A stretch of DNA of 64,000 nt. It comes from Cohnella zeiphila (GTDB lineage Bacteria > Bacillota > Bacilli > Paenibacillales > Paenibacillaceae). The notes beneath the pieces are model-generated. The model made no database searches, had not been told where the DNA came from, and saw only the letters and a list, made by a program, of their open reading frames with translations. Positions 35,406 through 44,624 of this stretch are shown here, piece by piece. The stretch is taken from contig NZ_JACJVO010000021.1 in assembly GCF_014212055.1 (NCBI RefSeq), positions 248,001 to 312,000 of the forward strand, in the 5' to 3' direction. The translations under genes were made by a program, and so were the position numbers. Positions within the stretch are counted from its first letter, which is position 1; every line of letters begins with the position of its first letter.

Positions 35406-35885
35406 ATGTCTAATGCCCAAAAAGCACTCGTCATGGCAGCAGGCATTTTTCTTGCCATTGCCTTGATCACGCTGGCGGTGGTTTTATTCGTGTCTGCCGA
35501 AGATTCGACCAAAGCGGCGCAAAGCAATTTTAGCAATCTTCAGACCGAATTGTCGCAAACAGCTTTCACGGTCTACGACAACACGACTTTGTCGGGCAGC
35601 CAGGTGGTCAATGCGCTGCGCAAATTTACGGACCAGGATCAATTCGGCATTCAAATCAAAACCGGGAAAAATCCGGTCGGGCAATGGTATGGGAAAGTGA
35701 TCAACATCAGCGTGCCGGCGGAGAGCCTCGATTATGGGTCAGTGGTAGGTGTGGCGCCCGGTATACTTTCACAAGTGCTGGATGAGGCAAATATCAACTA
35801 TGTCAATCCGAGCGGCAAATTTCGGGCGCAACTGATCAAAGACCGCAGCAACGTGATCCGGGGAATTACGTTCCAGCAGCAGTAA
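35406..35885 (+). CDS. Pilin-like protein 1
   Basis: 159 residues. A short polar N-terminus is followed by a single helix (MAAGIFLAIALITLAVVLFV) and an outside domain rich in Ser/Thr/Asn/Gln, the shape of a pilin or pseudopilin. It lacks the Flp-type G/XXXXEY cleavage motif, so processing is uncertain. AAAAGGAGAG precedes ATG 35406. Hairpins flank the gene (35347, 35892), which is common where a major subunit needs more mRNA. It is the best candidate for the main filament subunit. Confidence 0.6.
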   Translation: MSNAQKALVMAAGIFLAIALITLAVVLFVSAEDSTKAAQSNFSNLQTELSQTAFTVYDNTTLSGSQVVNALRKFTDQDQFGIQIKTGKNPVGQWYGKVINISVPAESLDYGSVVGVAPGILSQVLDEANINYVNPSGKFRAQLIKDRSNVIRGITFQQQ

Positions 35886-35891
35886 AGCTAT

Positions 35892-35923
35892 GGGCAACCG
35901 CTCCAGTTAAGGGACGATTGCCC
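35892..35923 (+). promoter_or_regulatory. Small hairpin after pilin-like gene 1
   Basis: GGGCAA (35892-35897) pairs with TTGCCC (35918-35923) with no T-run. It lies in the 62-base gap after pilin-like gene 1 and may stabilise its mRNA. Confidence 0.35.
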
Positions 35924-35947
35924 GACTGAGGAGATGGGGGGAGTGCG

Positions 35948-36349
35948 GTGGATCAACCGGTTCGAACGATGATCGACATGAGCGTGGCCGTACTGATTTT
36001 TCTGACAGCAGCAGCAATCGGGCTCCAACTGTTTCAATTCGGAGCCGCATCCTTGCAAACGGCTTATGTGTTTGGAGAAGCCCAGGATCGAAGCATCGTT
36101 TCCACGCTTAAGCCAATCGCCGGGGACGGTACGGTATCCGGGGCGGAAGTGTTGCAGACGCTGGCACAGATACCGGAAACGGGCATGGAAGTCGAGGTGA
36201 ATGGGCAGGTCTATTCATCTACCTTGGAAAGGGAGCAACTGAATGCAAATGGACTGATCCTGTCCGGCCGCTATCTTTCCGTCATGGAGCGAGATGCTGA
36301 GGGGCAAGTAGTTCGCGTTCGCTTTACCTTTGAGGGAGGCGGGACATGA
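35948..36349 (+). CDS. Pilin-like protein 2
   Basis: 133 residues from GTG 35948 (GGGGGGAG upstream). N-terminal helix DMSVAVLIFLTAAAIGLQLF, then a small outside domain (TGMEVEVNGQVYSSTLEREQ). Likely a minor pilin, coupled with the next gene, whose start overlaps its stop. Confidence 0.55.
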   Translation: MDQPVRTMIDMSVAVLIFLTAAAIGLQLFQFGAASLQTAYVFGEAQDRSIVSTLKPIAGDGTVSGAEVLQTLAQIPETGMEVEVNGQVYSSTLEREQLNANGLILSGRYLSVMERDAEGQVVRVRFTFEGGGT

Positions 36350-36894
36350 ACAGTCTGCTGAAAATTTTCGCCGTCTTGATCGCGATTCTACTATTGTATA
36401 TCTTCCCGATCTCCGATGCGTTCGACCGGCAGGACGATATTTCCGAGCTGGTGGTCCTGCGGGCCACGACGTCGTTTGTGGATGCCGTAAGGGATAAGGG
36501 TTATATCACACCCACGATGTACAACGACTTTTTGCAAGCAATCGAGGCGACCGGGAACACATTCGATGTCCAAATGGAACATGGGCAGAAAACATACGAT
36601 CCGGTTTATGACGATCCGTCGAGCTCGAATACGTTTAAAGGCACTTTTGCCGTCCATTACGATTCCTATTACAATGCGCAAATCCTGCCGGTATTGTTTC
36701 CGAACAGTTCGGCGGGGACGGACGATCCGTCACGACGATACCACTTGCATGTAGGCGATACCTTTTCCGTCACCGTAAAAAACACCAATCGAACCAGCGG
36801 CACCATTTTGCACGATTTTCTCAACAACGCAAACAGCCCCAGCGAAAAAATCTTCATTCCGTACGGAGGTGTCGTCCGGAATGAAGATAATTAA
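36346..36894 (+). CDS. Pilin-like protein 3
   Basis: 182 residues. N-terminal helix LLKIFAVLIAILLLYIFPIS, then an outside domain with KGYITPTMYNDFLQAIEATG. Size and topology are those of a TadE/TadF-like minor pilin. ATG 36346 overlaps the previous stop (ATGA). Confidence 0.55.
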   Translation: MNSLLKIFAVLIAILLLYIFPISDAFDRQDDISELVVLRATTSFVDAVRDKGYITPTMYNDFLQAIEATGNTFDVQMEHGQKTYDPVYDDPSSSNTFKGTFAVHYDSYYNAQILPVLFPNSSAGTDDPSRRYHLHVGDTFSVTVKNTNRTSGTILHDFLNNANSPSEKIFIPYGGVVRNEDN

Positions 36895-37861
36895 CTGGGC
36901 CATCGTCGGCGTGCTGATTTTCTTGCCTTTCGCGGTGATCAACCGGTTGGATACGGATGCCCAGCGGAAGACAATGGTGACGGAACTGCGATATAACGCT
37001 GCGCTCGACACCGCAGTGGATGATGCGGCGAGGGCGTTGCTGATCAACGCGGATCAACAGCACGAGGCGAGCTACGATTCCGAAAAGCGGGTTCGCGTGA
37101 ACAAAGAAGAAGCGATCCAGACGTTCTACAAAGTCCTATACATGAACTTCGGCGTTGCCGACGATCCGATCGGTCAAGGTGTATTAAACCGCTTTGTTCC
37201 GGCAGTCCTCGTGATTGGATATGATGGGTTTTGGGTTTATGCGGAAGACGAATTTCGCAATGCAAAGGGTGAGACAGAAATCCGTCCCGTATGGGGAGCC
37301 AAAAAGCCATACGCATATGTGGATTCGCAGGGTAACAGCCTTGCGTTCTCGCTGGACGATTATGTAACAGTGTACGAGGCCGGCACCCAGCGATGGCTGG
37401 ATGGTTTTCGATCCGAAATTCAGGCCGGATCGACCGTGGCCTTGCTAAAAAATCGTGATTTGTTCGAACAGGTGCGCAGGCGCACGATTGTCGATGAGAT
37501 TCAAAACGAGCTGGCATATCGGATCAACCGGTATAACCAGTTCGTATCTCGGAGCGGGGAGTCTTACACGTTCACCTTGCCGGCAATCAGCCAAGAGGAA
37601 TGGAATAATACGATTAACGATGTTGGTGTGTTGGCTTTCCTGCAAGGCATCCCGATCGGGACGAAGCAATACAACAGCTATGCACTCGGCGGCAGCCGGG
37701 TGGTGAAGAAAGAGACGATTATCGGGGCGAAAAAAGACGGCATGAAGGTGTATTTCCGCAGTAATTGCGGTTATTCCTATCCGACAGAAGAAACGTTTAG
37801 CAGCGAAAAGGAAGCTGCACAAAACGGATATATGCCGCTGCCATGTGATCGGAAATCGTAA
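36881..37861 (+). CDS. Pilin-like protein 4 (TadG-like size)
   Basis: 326 residues from ATG 36881, because GGAGG lies 9 bases upstream. One N-terminal helix (WAIVGVLIFLPFAVINRL) and a large outside region with two cysteines near the end (NCGYSYP ... PLPCDRKS) that could form a disulfide. In Tad systems the longest minor pilin (TadG) caps or starts the filament. No von Willebrand domain can be seen. It overlaps the previous gene, so it belongs to the operon. Confidence 0.55.
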   Translation: MKIINWAIVGVLIFLPFAVINRLDTDAQRKTMVTELRYNAALDTAVDDAARALLINADQQHEASYDSEKRVRVNKEEAIQTFYKVLYMNFGVADDPIGQGVLNRFVPAVLVIGYDGFWVYAEDEFRNAKGETEIRPVWGAKKPYAYVDSQGNSLAFSLDDYVTVYEAGTQRWLDGFRSEIQAGSTVALLKNRDLFEQVRRRTIVDEIQNELAYRINRYNQFVSRSGESYTFTLPAISQEEWNNTINDVGVLAFLQGIPIGTKQYNSYALGGSRVVKKETIIGAKKDGMKVYFRSNCGYSYPTEETFSSEKEAAQNGYMPLPCDRKS

Positions 37862-37980
37862 CTTTCAGCGAATCTAGCAAGAGGGTGGACAGAGGAACTA
37901 GAGACGGACTATGATGGAGACAAGCGTCGAATTCTTCCTGATTTTCTCAAAAAATCAAGAAATGAAGGGGTGAAAGCTGC

Positions 37981-39129
37981 GTGAAAAGATGGCTCAGCAC
38001 AGGTCTTATCCTCGCTGCTTTGTTCGGGGCGATGCCCGGGATCTCCAGCGCGGCGGCGAAGATTCCCTTGTTTGCCAGCGTGGTGATGGACGGCAAAAAA
38101 ATCTGGTTTCCCGATGCGCAGGCGTTTGTCGACGGAAACAGCCGGACGTTGGTGCCGGTTCGCTTTGTGGCCGAAACGATGGGCGCCAAAGTGGGCTGGG
38201 TCGCGAAAACTGCGACGGTGCCGATCGAGAAGGACGGTCAGAAGATTGAACTGACAATCGGGAAAAATCAAGCCAAGGTAAACGGAGTTGACGTCTCTTT
38301 TGATACGAAAGCAATCGTTAACGGCGGAAGAACGTTCGTCCCGTTGCGCTTCGTCAGCGAAGTGCTGGGCGCAGCGGTGACATGGGACGGAGATTCGTCG
38401 ACGGTCTTTATCACAACCAAGGATCTTGGAGAAGCGAAAGTCGATCCATGGGGACGCCTCATTCGCACAACCGACTTGCCGGAAAATGCAGACGATTATC
38501 CCTACATTTTGGCGGACGTGCCCAATGAGATGTATGAAATGAAATATCCGTTTTCACATCCCGATCCGAGCGAACGGTCTGTGTCGGCCGAGATGTATGC
38601 GAACTGGCCGGAGTTCAAGAAAGAGAACATCGACATCTGGATGGATCGGCTGAAAAAGTTCGGCGCGCTGTGGCTCAATGTTGACTACCGGACAATTGAC
38701 GATTCTTGGGCGAAGCAGCTGTCCGAACTGGAGTCGGACGGCAATACCGGCAAACTGAAGGCCGCACAGGAATACGCCAATTGGGTCAAGCAAAATGAAA
38801 TTGTCGTCGAGGGCTATCTGGATCCGGAACCGTCGATGATTTATCGAGATGGGCTTGGGAATTATTACGTGCGTTCGAAATTTAGAATCAAGTTCGACCA
38901 ATTCAAGCAACACAAGACGCTTATCTATGACACTTGGTTTCCGGGCGAAAAGAAGCTTGTCAATGATATGTGGGTCCCTAACGACACTCCATTTGAAAAA
39001 GGAGTCTGGTATGAAGGATATTCGGACATTGCAATGGGGACGAATGTCGGGGGAGATTGGGGAAAGACACTGAAAGTCAGTGCAAACGTAAGTCTTTTCT
39101 TTAACCACATCATCAGAAAGGCAGATTAA
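37981..39129 (+). CDS. Secreted copper-amine-oxidase-N ('stalk') domain protein
   Basis: 382 residues from GTG 37981 (GAAGGGG upstream). Signal peptide (STGLILAALFGAMPGISSAA), then two Cu_amine_oxidN1-type repeats: SRTLVPVRFVAETMGAKVGW and GRTFVPLRFVSEVLGAAVTW, with NGV.V.FD between. The remaining 220 residues are an unrecognised domain rich in Trp and Tyr. The stalk domain is common in secreted proteins of Paenibacillus-like bacteria and has no enzymatic role. It may attach to the wall and help expose the filament. Confidence 0.8.
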   Translation: MKRWLSTGLILAALFGAMPGISSAAAKIPLFASVVMDGKKIWFPDAQAFVDGNSRTLVPVRFVAETMGAKVGWVAKTATVPIEKDGQKIELTIGKNQAKVNGVDVSFDTKAIVNGGRTFVPLRFVSEVLGAAVTWDGDSSTVFITTKDLGEAKVDPWGRLIRTTDLPENADDYPYILADVPNEMYEMKYPFSHPDPSERSVSAEMYANWPEFKKENIDIWMDRLKKFGALWLNVDYRTIDDSWAKQLSELESDGNTGKLKAAQEYANWVKQNEIVVEGYLDPEPSMIYRDGLGNYYVRSKFRIKFDQFKQHKTLIYDTWFPGEKKLVNDMWVPNDTPFEKGVWYEGYSDIAMGTNVGGDWGKTLKVSANVSLFFNHIIRKAD

Positions 39130-39133
39130 TCGA

Positions 39134-42100
39134 ATGAGAAAATTCATACAAGTTAGTTGGTGCATGCTGCTGGCATGCACTTTTTTGTTGACCTGGCCGC
39201 CTTCGCCTTCCCATGCGGAAGTTCCAGATGTGAAAATCGATCACGGGAAAATTATGTTCAATGTCACCAGTACCACTGCAGTATCAGGGATTCGTTTCAA
39301 GACCGTCGGTTGGACAGCGCGTAGAGAAAGCTCCCCTGTCTGCACTTACGATTCAAAGGGAAAGCATTGTGACCCGACCGGCTCAGGCTCGGCGCGAATT
39401 GAAGGGTTGGAACAAACGAGTCAATACCCACCTAATCCCGAACCCGGTACGCCTGTGACAACGTTCTTCGAGGTGTCGGAGGCAAAGGTAACGAAGGCAC
39501 TCACCGACAACGGTCTCGAGGGTATTAAACAGAATGATCAGCTTTACCTTTACGCGATCATGGTCGTCATCCAAAACGGACAGCAAATCGGGGGACCGTA
39601 TTATACGCTGGATGCGATCAAGCATGCACAATCGTGGGCGCATCCCGAAGACTTGGACGATTATTTCGGGGTTCCGGTCACGTATGATAGTCCGGATTTT
39701 CCGGTAGATATCGTCTGCAAAACTGAATCGGGAACGGTCATCCAGGATTCCGCCTGTACGTATCACAAAGGCGAGTATAAAGCGGGGGCAGAGATCGATC
39801 ATACGTTTGCCGAAACGCTGGAATGGAACGGGAAATCGTATGAAATCGCCCGGTCATATGTGATCTCCAAAAACAATCCCGATAAGAAACTATTTGTTCA
39901 GGAATCCGGAGAAGAGCATCTGCTCGATCGACACATCAGCGTGCTCGTCAGCGGTGCTGATATTGTTGCCGAATACCGAACTTCGTCAGGCGGCTCGGAG
40001 CCGCAACCGGGAGGAGAAGCGCCGGCACCCGGTGCTTCACGGGAAGCGGAAGTGATGGATCCGGGCGTATCCGCCGTGATTCAGGCCGATGCACGCGGCG
40101 CCGAAAAATTTGACGTGCTCCAAGGGATTCCCACATCCGAAAACCTGTACGTGAATACCTTGTCCAAGTCCTATTTGTACCGGAATACCTTTACGCAAAT
40201 GGTTGGAACCAAAACGTATCCGGTGAAAGTAAGCAAGACGTACACGCTGGCCTGGACGGAGCAGCAAGCCGGTCCTCCAGATGCGGAAGGGAATCCGACG
40301 ACGATTTCCGTTCCACGGTCGGAGAGCCAAACGGTCACGAAAACGTACGCAGTCGAACGAAAATATAGCTATTGGCTCATTTCAAATTTGGAAGTATACG
40401 GCATTCAACAAGCAACGGTATCCAATTATGCGTTGCCTTCGGGAACCGTAACGCTTCAGCCAAAGGGATATTCACCACCCTCGGTTTCCGCCACGCATGA
40501 CGCTTCGATCACGGCGCATATGACCGATCCGATCTATGCGGACGTGACGTTGCCCGGACAAACTGTATCCGGAGGTTCCAGCCGTCCAGCCATTCCGACT
40601 GAAGATTGGCAGAGCCAGGCGGAGAAAGCCGTCGGCAAGATCAAAGTCAAGAACGATTCGCTTGTCTTTAACGGCAGCACCATTATGGACAATCGGGTTG
40701 TGGAAGAGACGGCTTCCACCCCGACTGCCATTCCGACGCCAGCCCCAATCGGGCAAAACGTGCTGTACGGATCGGGGTATATGATCGATGCGTCCAAAAC
40801 GAACAAAGTGAGTCAGCCGAGCTCGGGGACGATTTCCTACGGCTTGATTGAAGGCATCGGCGGCGGGAGCGAGTCAAAAAGCTTTCCGATCAACGGCATC
40901 AATCCGGTGACCGTTCATACGCCAGTCGTCAATTACGCGTCCATTTCGGATGACCGGGCACACAATCAAAAGACGGAGCCGACTGAAGGAAGGTCCGCAC
41001 TCATTTTGGATCGACCGTTTACGGTTACCGTACCGACAAGCGGCCAGCATCGGGACATCAAGGGCTACGGAAACAGGGATTATGCCAAGTATATCAAGGA
41101 CAAACAGGTCCGGTTCCCTTTTGACGTGTACAGCGCTGACAAATCGACGTTTATTCCGAAAAACACATGGACGTCCATTCCGGTTACGCAGACGACCATG
41201 ACGTATTACCTCCCGGTATGGGTGGATGAAGGCAATTACGATGTGCAGTTTCGTTCATTTGCCGAGAACAGCCCGGAGATTGATTTCACAGGCCAAGTGA
41301 ATGCCAATTTGGATTTGAACAACCATGTGGCAACCCGAGTCGTTACCGTAGAAGTGATCGGCCGATTGTACGATTTTAGGATCACGGATATTTCCGATTA
41401 CAACTGGGAGACCGTGTTCCGGACGCAAAAGGGGAGCGCAACGCCAACCGGAAACGCCTACTGGGTTGGAACGAAGGCGATTGATGGCGCGGCTCGCGGT
41501 AACAAGGCGCCATATGTGTTGCCAGTGCGGCAGGGAAGCCATCCGGATCCGGGAAAGAAAAATGTAGCGGTCAAGACGGGCTATTCGTTTAAATTTGAAG
41601 TGATGACAAAGGGAAATATGTTCGGTTCAGGGGACGGCATCCGCATCACACCGACCTTCTACTTTGTGGATCGTTATGGGAAGAACCGTCAGGAAGTGGA
41701 TCTGTACTATCATACCGACACGGAAAAGTTTGTTCGGATCGGGTCGAGCGAGGATGCGGAACGACGGAATGTGACGTTGGATACCCGGCTTCGCAACGTA
41801 CCACAGCAGGAGATCACCAATACAGCCAGTTCATTGTGGGAGTTAAATGGAAGCCCCGGAGACAAGCAGTCTTACATCAATCAGTATCTGAAAAATGCCA
41901 AGAAACCAACTTACGTCGGCGGTTACAATGTGATGTTGCTGCCGCCCCAGCTTCGGACGTTTGTAGGCAGCATGAACGTGCCATCCAGCGTCGAAGCAGC
42001 ACGAGCGAACGCTTCGGTTCAGCACTGGTTCGGGGAGTACAGTCTTCCCGCAGCGGTGTATGTGTTGCCGAAGGGATTTAATCTAGCTGACTACGGGCGA

Positions 42101-42373
42101 ACGCATCAGCTAGATGACAACGCGTCGGTATTTCTGCGAGACGGCTTTATCATTGTCAACTTCAACATCGAGACGATTCGGAATCGAGACTTAGACCATC
42201 CGCATCTGCAGTATATCCATGGGCCGCTCGACAACCAGTGGCAGTTGGAAGGTTATCAGCGCAGCTTCACCGATCCGTACGGCGTGACGTTTCAACTGAA
42301 GGACGGGGACGTCGTCTTTTATCATGCCAATTTGTCGTCCTACGATGATTTTGGTACAGGCGGAACGCATTAA
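39134..42373 (+). CDS. Large secreted surface protein (DUF5704-like), adhesin candidate
   Basis: 1079 residues with signal peptide (MLLACTFLLTWPPSPSHAEV). The body is beta-rich with many Tyr/Trp/Thr, a Gly/Pro/Glu linker near residue 285-305 and a Thr/Pro linker near 525-540 (TPTAIPTPAPIG) that separate at least three domains. No LPXTG anchor or membrane helix is seen at the C-terminus. I recall similar proteins called DUF5704 in elements of this kind, but I am not sure. By position it is the last large product of the pilus operon and may be an adhesin or a filament-tip protein. Confidence 0.7.
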   Translation: MRKFIQVSWCMLLACTFLLTWPPSPSHAEVPDVKIDHGKIMFNVTSTTAVSGIRFKTVGWTARRESSPVCTYDSKGKHCDPTGSGSARIEGLEQTSQYPPNPEPGTPVTTFFEVSEAKVTKALTDNGLEGIKQNDQLYLYAIMVVIQNGQQIGGPYYTLDAIKHAQSWAHPEDLDDYFGVPVTYDSPDFPVDIVCKTESGTVIQDSACTYHKGEYKAGAEIDHTFAETLEWNGKSYEIARSYVISKNNPDKKLFVQESGEEHLLDRHISVLVSGADIVAEYRTSSGGSEPQPGGEAPAPGASREAEVMDPGVSAVIQADARGAEKFDVLQGIPTSENLYVNTLSKSYLYRNTFTQMVGTKTYPVKVSKTYTLAWTEQQAGPPDAEGNPTTISVPRSESQTVTKTYAVERKYSYWLISNLEVYGIQQATVSNYALPSGTVTLQPKGYSPPSVSATHDASITAHMTDPIYADVTLPGQTVSGGSSRPAIPTEDWQSQAEKAVGKIKVKNDSLVFNGSTIMDNRVVEETASTPTAIPTPAPIGQNVLYGSGYMIDASKTNKVSQPSSGTISYGLIEGIGGGSESKSFPINGINPVTVHTPVVNYASISDDRAHNQKTEPTEGRSALILDRPFTVTVPTSGQHRDIKGYGNRDYAKYIKDKQVRFPFDVYSADKSTFIPKNTWTSIPVTQTTMTYYLPVWVDEGNYDVQFRSFAENSPEIDFTGQVNANLDLNNHVATRVVTVEVIGRLYDFRITDISDYNWETVFRTQKGSATPTGNAYWVGTKAIDGAARGNKAPYVLPVRQGSHPDPGKKNVAVKTGYSFKFEVMTKGNMFGSGDGIRITPTFYFVDRYGKNRQEVDLYYHTDTEKFVRIGSSEDAERRNVTLDTRLRNVPQQEITNTASSLWELNGSPGDKQSYINQYLKNAKKPTYVGGYNVMLLPPQLRTFVGSMNVPSSVEAARANASVQHWFGEYSLPAAVYVLPKGFNLADYGRTHQLDDNASVFLRDGFIIVNFNIETIRNRDLDHPHLQYIHGPLDNQWQLEGYQRSFTDPYGVTFQLKDGDVVFYHANLSSYDDFGTGGTH

Positions 42374-42414
42374 GGAAATTTCGCTGCCTTTGAACGTAAT
42401 CAAAATTCCATTAA

Positions 42415-42454
42415 ACGAGAAGGACTCCGCATGTTGGGGTCCTTCTCGTCTTTT
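42415..42454 (+). terminator. Strong terminator after the pilus operon
   Basis: ACGAGAAGGAC and GTCCTTCTCGT form a perfect 11-base stem, followed by CTTTT. Confidence 0.85.
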
Positions 42455-42466
42455 CGGAGGCATGTC

Positions 42467-42745
42467 ATGTTATACGCTCAACCGTCCGGTGGTTGTTTCT
42501 GTCCCATACAGCCACCGGCCGACTACGGAAACGAATGGACGGAGGAGGAAAAAGCCGTGTCCTCACTTACGTTGATTTCCAAAGGGAAAAACAGTTTCGG
42601 CGATACGTACTATTACATTCGGGATCAAAACGGGATCACCAATCAAGTTTATGAAGAGGAGCTTCAGGACTTTATGAAAAGGAAGGGTGTAACCGAGCTT
42701 AGGGAAGGCAATTCGTTCGTTTATCGTCCCCAAAAGGACCGTTGA
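42467..42745 (+). CDS. Small cargo protein (92 residues)
   Basis: ATG 42467 with TCGGAGG 6 bases upstream. Begins MLYAQPSGGCFCPIQPP, then a region LTLISKGKNSFGDTYYYIRD and EEELQDFMKRKGVTEL. The N-terminal CxC is notable. Not recognised. Confidence 0.5.
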   Translation: MLYAQPSGGCFCPIQPPADYGNEWTEEEKAVSSLTLISKGKNSFGDTYYYIRDQNGITNQVYEEELQDFMKRKGVTELREGNSFVYRPQKDR

Positions 42746-42828
42746 TTGTGAGGCAAAGACGCTGATTCAGCCGCAACCAAAGCTCGAAAGGTGATGCGGG
42801 CAATTGTTCAGAAGGGGAGGGGATCGCA

Positions 42829-42987
42829 GTGCAGGAGTGGGAAGTTACGATTTATTGGAAGGATGGAACAATCTCATCTTATATCTACGAAGGATCGAAG
42901 CAAGAAGCACGTCTCCATGCGTATCATAATTCACCTCAAAGAATGGTTCAGAACATAATTATAAAACCCTATTGCCCCAATTCATAA
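42829..42987 (+). CDS. Small cargo protein (52 residues)
   Basis: GTG 42829 with GGGGAGGGG upstream, reading QEWEVTIYWKDGTISSYIYE and ending KPYCPNS. The strand-helix-strand layout resembles short DUF-type cargo proteins. Function unknown. Confidence 0.45.
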   Translation: MQEWEVTIYWKDGTISSYIYEGSKQEARLHAYHNSPQRMVQNIIIKPYCPNS

Positions 42988-43036
42988 GGACGATTGATGG
43001 GAAGTAACCAATCGTTAACACGTAAGGAGGATGACA

Positions 43037-43336
43037 ATGTTTCGGAAACAGGGGGGCCTTTGGGCTGGGGAACGTTATGTCGGTGAAGTGGACGGCTATT
43101 ATGTTGAAGTGCAAGTGTTCGACGAACCTTCGTCATACGGGATTGCCGAGGGACGAATTAGCCGGCTGTACATTTACCCGGAACGATCGGCCGGTTTTCA
43201 TCGCAGACTTATTTCATATGAACGGGGATGGGACGGTGGGCCACCGCGGGATCCACAAATGCGCCGGGTTGTGGAGAAGACGGTTGCGTATTTTGACCGC
43301 AAGCAGGTGGATTGGGTGTTCGAAGAACGGAGGTAG
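43037..43336 (+). CDS. Small cargo protein (99 residues)
   Basis: ATG 43037 with AAGGAGG upstream (ATG 43031 overlaps that site). Reads MFRKQGGLWAGERYVGEVDG ... GRISRLYIYPE ... LISYERGWDGGPPRDPQMRR. The RGWD plus YF.RK pattern is found in conserved small proteins of Gram-positive mobile elements, of unknown role. Confidence 0.55.
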   Translation: MFRKQGGLWAGERYVGEVDGYYVEVQVFDEPSSYGIAEGRISRLYIYPERSAGFHRRLISYERGWDGGPPRDPQMRRVVEKTVAYFDRKQVDWVFEERR

Positions 43337-43408
43337 ACGAGCATTATCTTGACAGACGAACAAAGTGACGATAATCTTCCCCCCAAATGAACCGGGGGAG
43401 CGGAGGGT

Positions 43409-43669
43409 GTGAATGTTGCTCGAACAGTTCTATTTGTTTCATTCGCAATAGCAGTGATGTTCCTAAAGGGGGGGAATGTCAGCTTGATTTATTCGGAGTT
43501 TAAACGCAGGGTCGCTAAGGTGTATCCGGATGTTCCCGTTACTTTTTCCTCGAACAGTGCGCAGCATATGGCAAAGATCGGGGATTCGCTTGTGTTGTAC
43601 ATGAATGCCGGAAGCGAAGCCATTTACGGGATGATGAACGGAGAATTCATCGGTCGGGCTCTTGATTGA
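43409..43669 (+). CDS. Small cargo protein (86 residues; start uncertain)
   Basis: GTG 43409 gives a hydrophobic N-terminus (VLFVSFAIAVMFLKGGN), like a signal or anchor helix. TTG 43483, with GGGGGG 9 bases upstream, would give a 62-residue soluble form (IYSEFKRRVAKVYPDVPVTF ... GMMNGEFIGRALD). The second start has the better ribosome site. Not recognised. Confidence 0.5.
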   Translation: MNVARTVLFVSFAIAVMFLKGGNVSLIYSEFKRRVAKVYPDVPVTFSSNSAQHMAKIGDSLVLYMNAGSEAIYGMMNGEFIGRALD

Positions 43670-43702
43670 GAACAGCTGCGGAACAGGACCGGAAGGAGGG
43701 TG

Positions 43703-43810
43703 ATGAAATTGGGCGCATGGGGAACCGGTGTCTTTGACAATGACGAATCGCTGGATGTTCGTTATATCTTCCAGAAGTATTTGCGAAAAGGATGGACGAT
43801 CGAACAGTGA
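43703..43810 (+). pseudogene. Truncated DUF4259 protein
   Basis: GGAAGGAGGG precedes ATG 43703. The product MKLGAWGTGVFDNDESLDVR and 15 further residues matches the start of DUF4259 proteins (about 130 residues), then stops at 43810. The remainder of the domain is missing or scrambled. A 35-residue peptide may still be made. Confidence 0.6.
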
Positions 43811-44062
43811 CCAACATTTGAATGGATCATTTTCCAGGTGCTTTGAATCTGGTTAATTTCGTTCTTGCGCCAGTATCGCTGCAAATGGAGCAAATACAAC
43901 TTATGCCTGAGATACTTTAGCGTGCGCTTCAGGTTATAACTGTTTCGCTATTAGCCAAGTATTTGCGGGATAAAAAGCCGGCCGGTAAAACAATGGAAAG
44001 TCCTTGCTCGCTCGTTTGTGCAGAGTTAAGATACGACACAAACATGGGAGGGGGTTACGGGT
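43811..44062. other. Decaying coding region after DUF4259
   Basis: Short frames such as DHFPGALNLVNFVLAPVSLQ near 43833-43920 and ITVSLLAKYLRDKKPAGK near 43940 look like eroded protein sequence with stops between them. No intact gene. Confidence 0.4.
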
Positions 44063-44386
44063 ATGCTGGGCTTTCCCGCTTGGTTAACGGCCGCTTTCAG
44101 CAAGCGAATCGATTCGATCGGACACGAAATGCATACCGATCCTCAAAACCAGCAAAGTTGGAAGCAGGCATCGGCGCTTCTTGAGAAATTTCAATCCATG
44201 CTGTCATCGGATCAGTTCCGGGCATTTGGTGAATGGGAAGACACAGTCGGGCTACTTGAAGCTCATCAAAAGGAAGAGATATACATTCGCGGTTTTGTCG
44301 ACGGTTTTCATGTCCATGCTTGTCTTCGTGAGCACATGCAGAAAATGGTGGGAAAGGACGATTCGGAACGGGGAAAGGAAGGCTAA
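44063..44386 (+). CDS. Small helical cargo protein (107 residues)
   Basis: ATG 44063 after GGGAGGGGGT. Reads MLGFPAWLTAAFSKRIDSIG, SALLEKFQSMLSSDQFRAFG and a His-rich HVHACLREHM. All-helical, soluble, unrecognised. Confidence 0.55.
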   Translation: MLGFPAWLTAAFSKRIDSIGHEMHTDPQNQQSWKQASALLEKFQSMLSSDQFRAFGEWEDTVGLLEAHQKEEIYIRGFVDGFHVHACLREHMQKMVGKDDSERGKEG

Positions 44387-44624
44387 ACAGCCACATGATC
44401 GAATCTCGCTGATGGCGGACTTCTTCGTTTAATGACCATTTGGAAGAGGGTGCATATTGGCCTTCTTTTTTTGTATTGTCTGATAGTGATTGCCTCGCAT
44501 CATCTTACACTTTAGCCCTGAAAACCTGCAGATGGGCTGCGGCAAAAGGCTTGATCGAACAAACGGCGGAACAAGATCGTCACTGTCACGAGTTGGGCTG
44601 ATTGACGAAACGGGGGGACTGACC
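44387..44624. other. Gap of 238 bases before the zinc-ribbon gene
   Basis: Nothing convincing seen; the open frame extending left of 44625 lacks a ribosome site. Confidence 0.4.
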
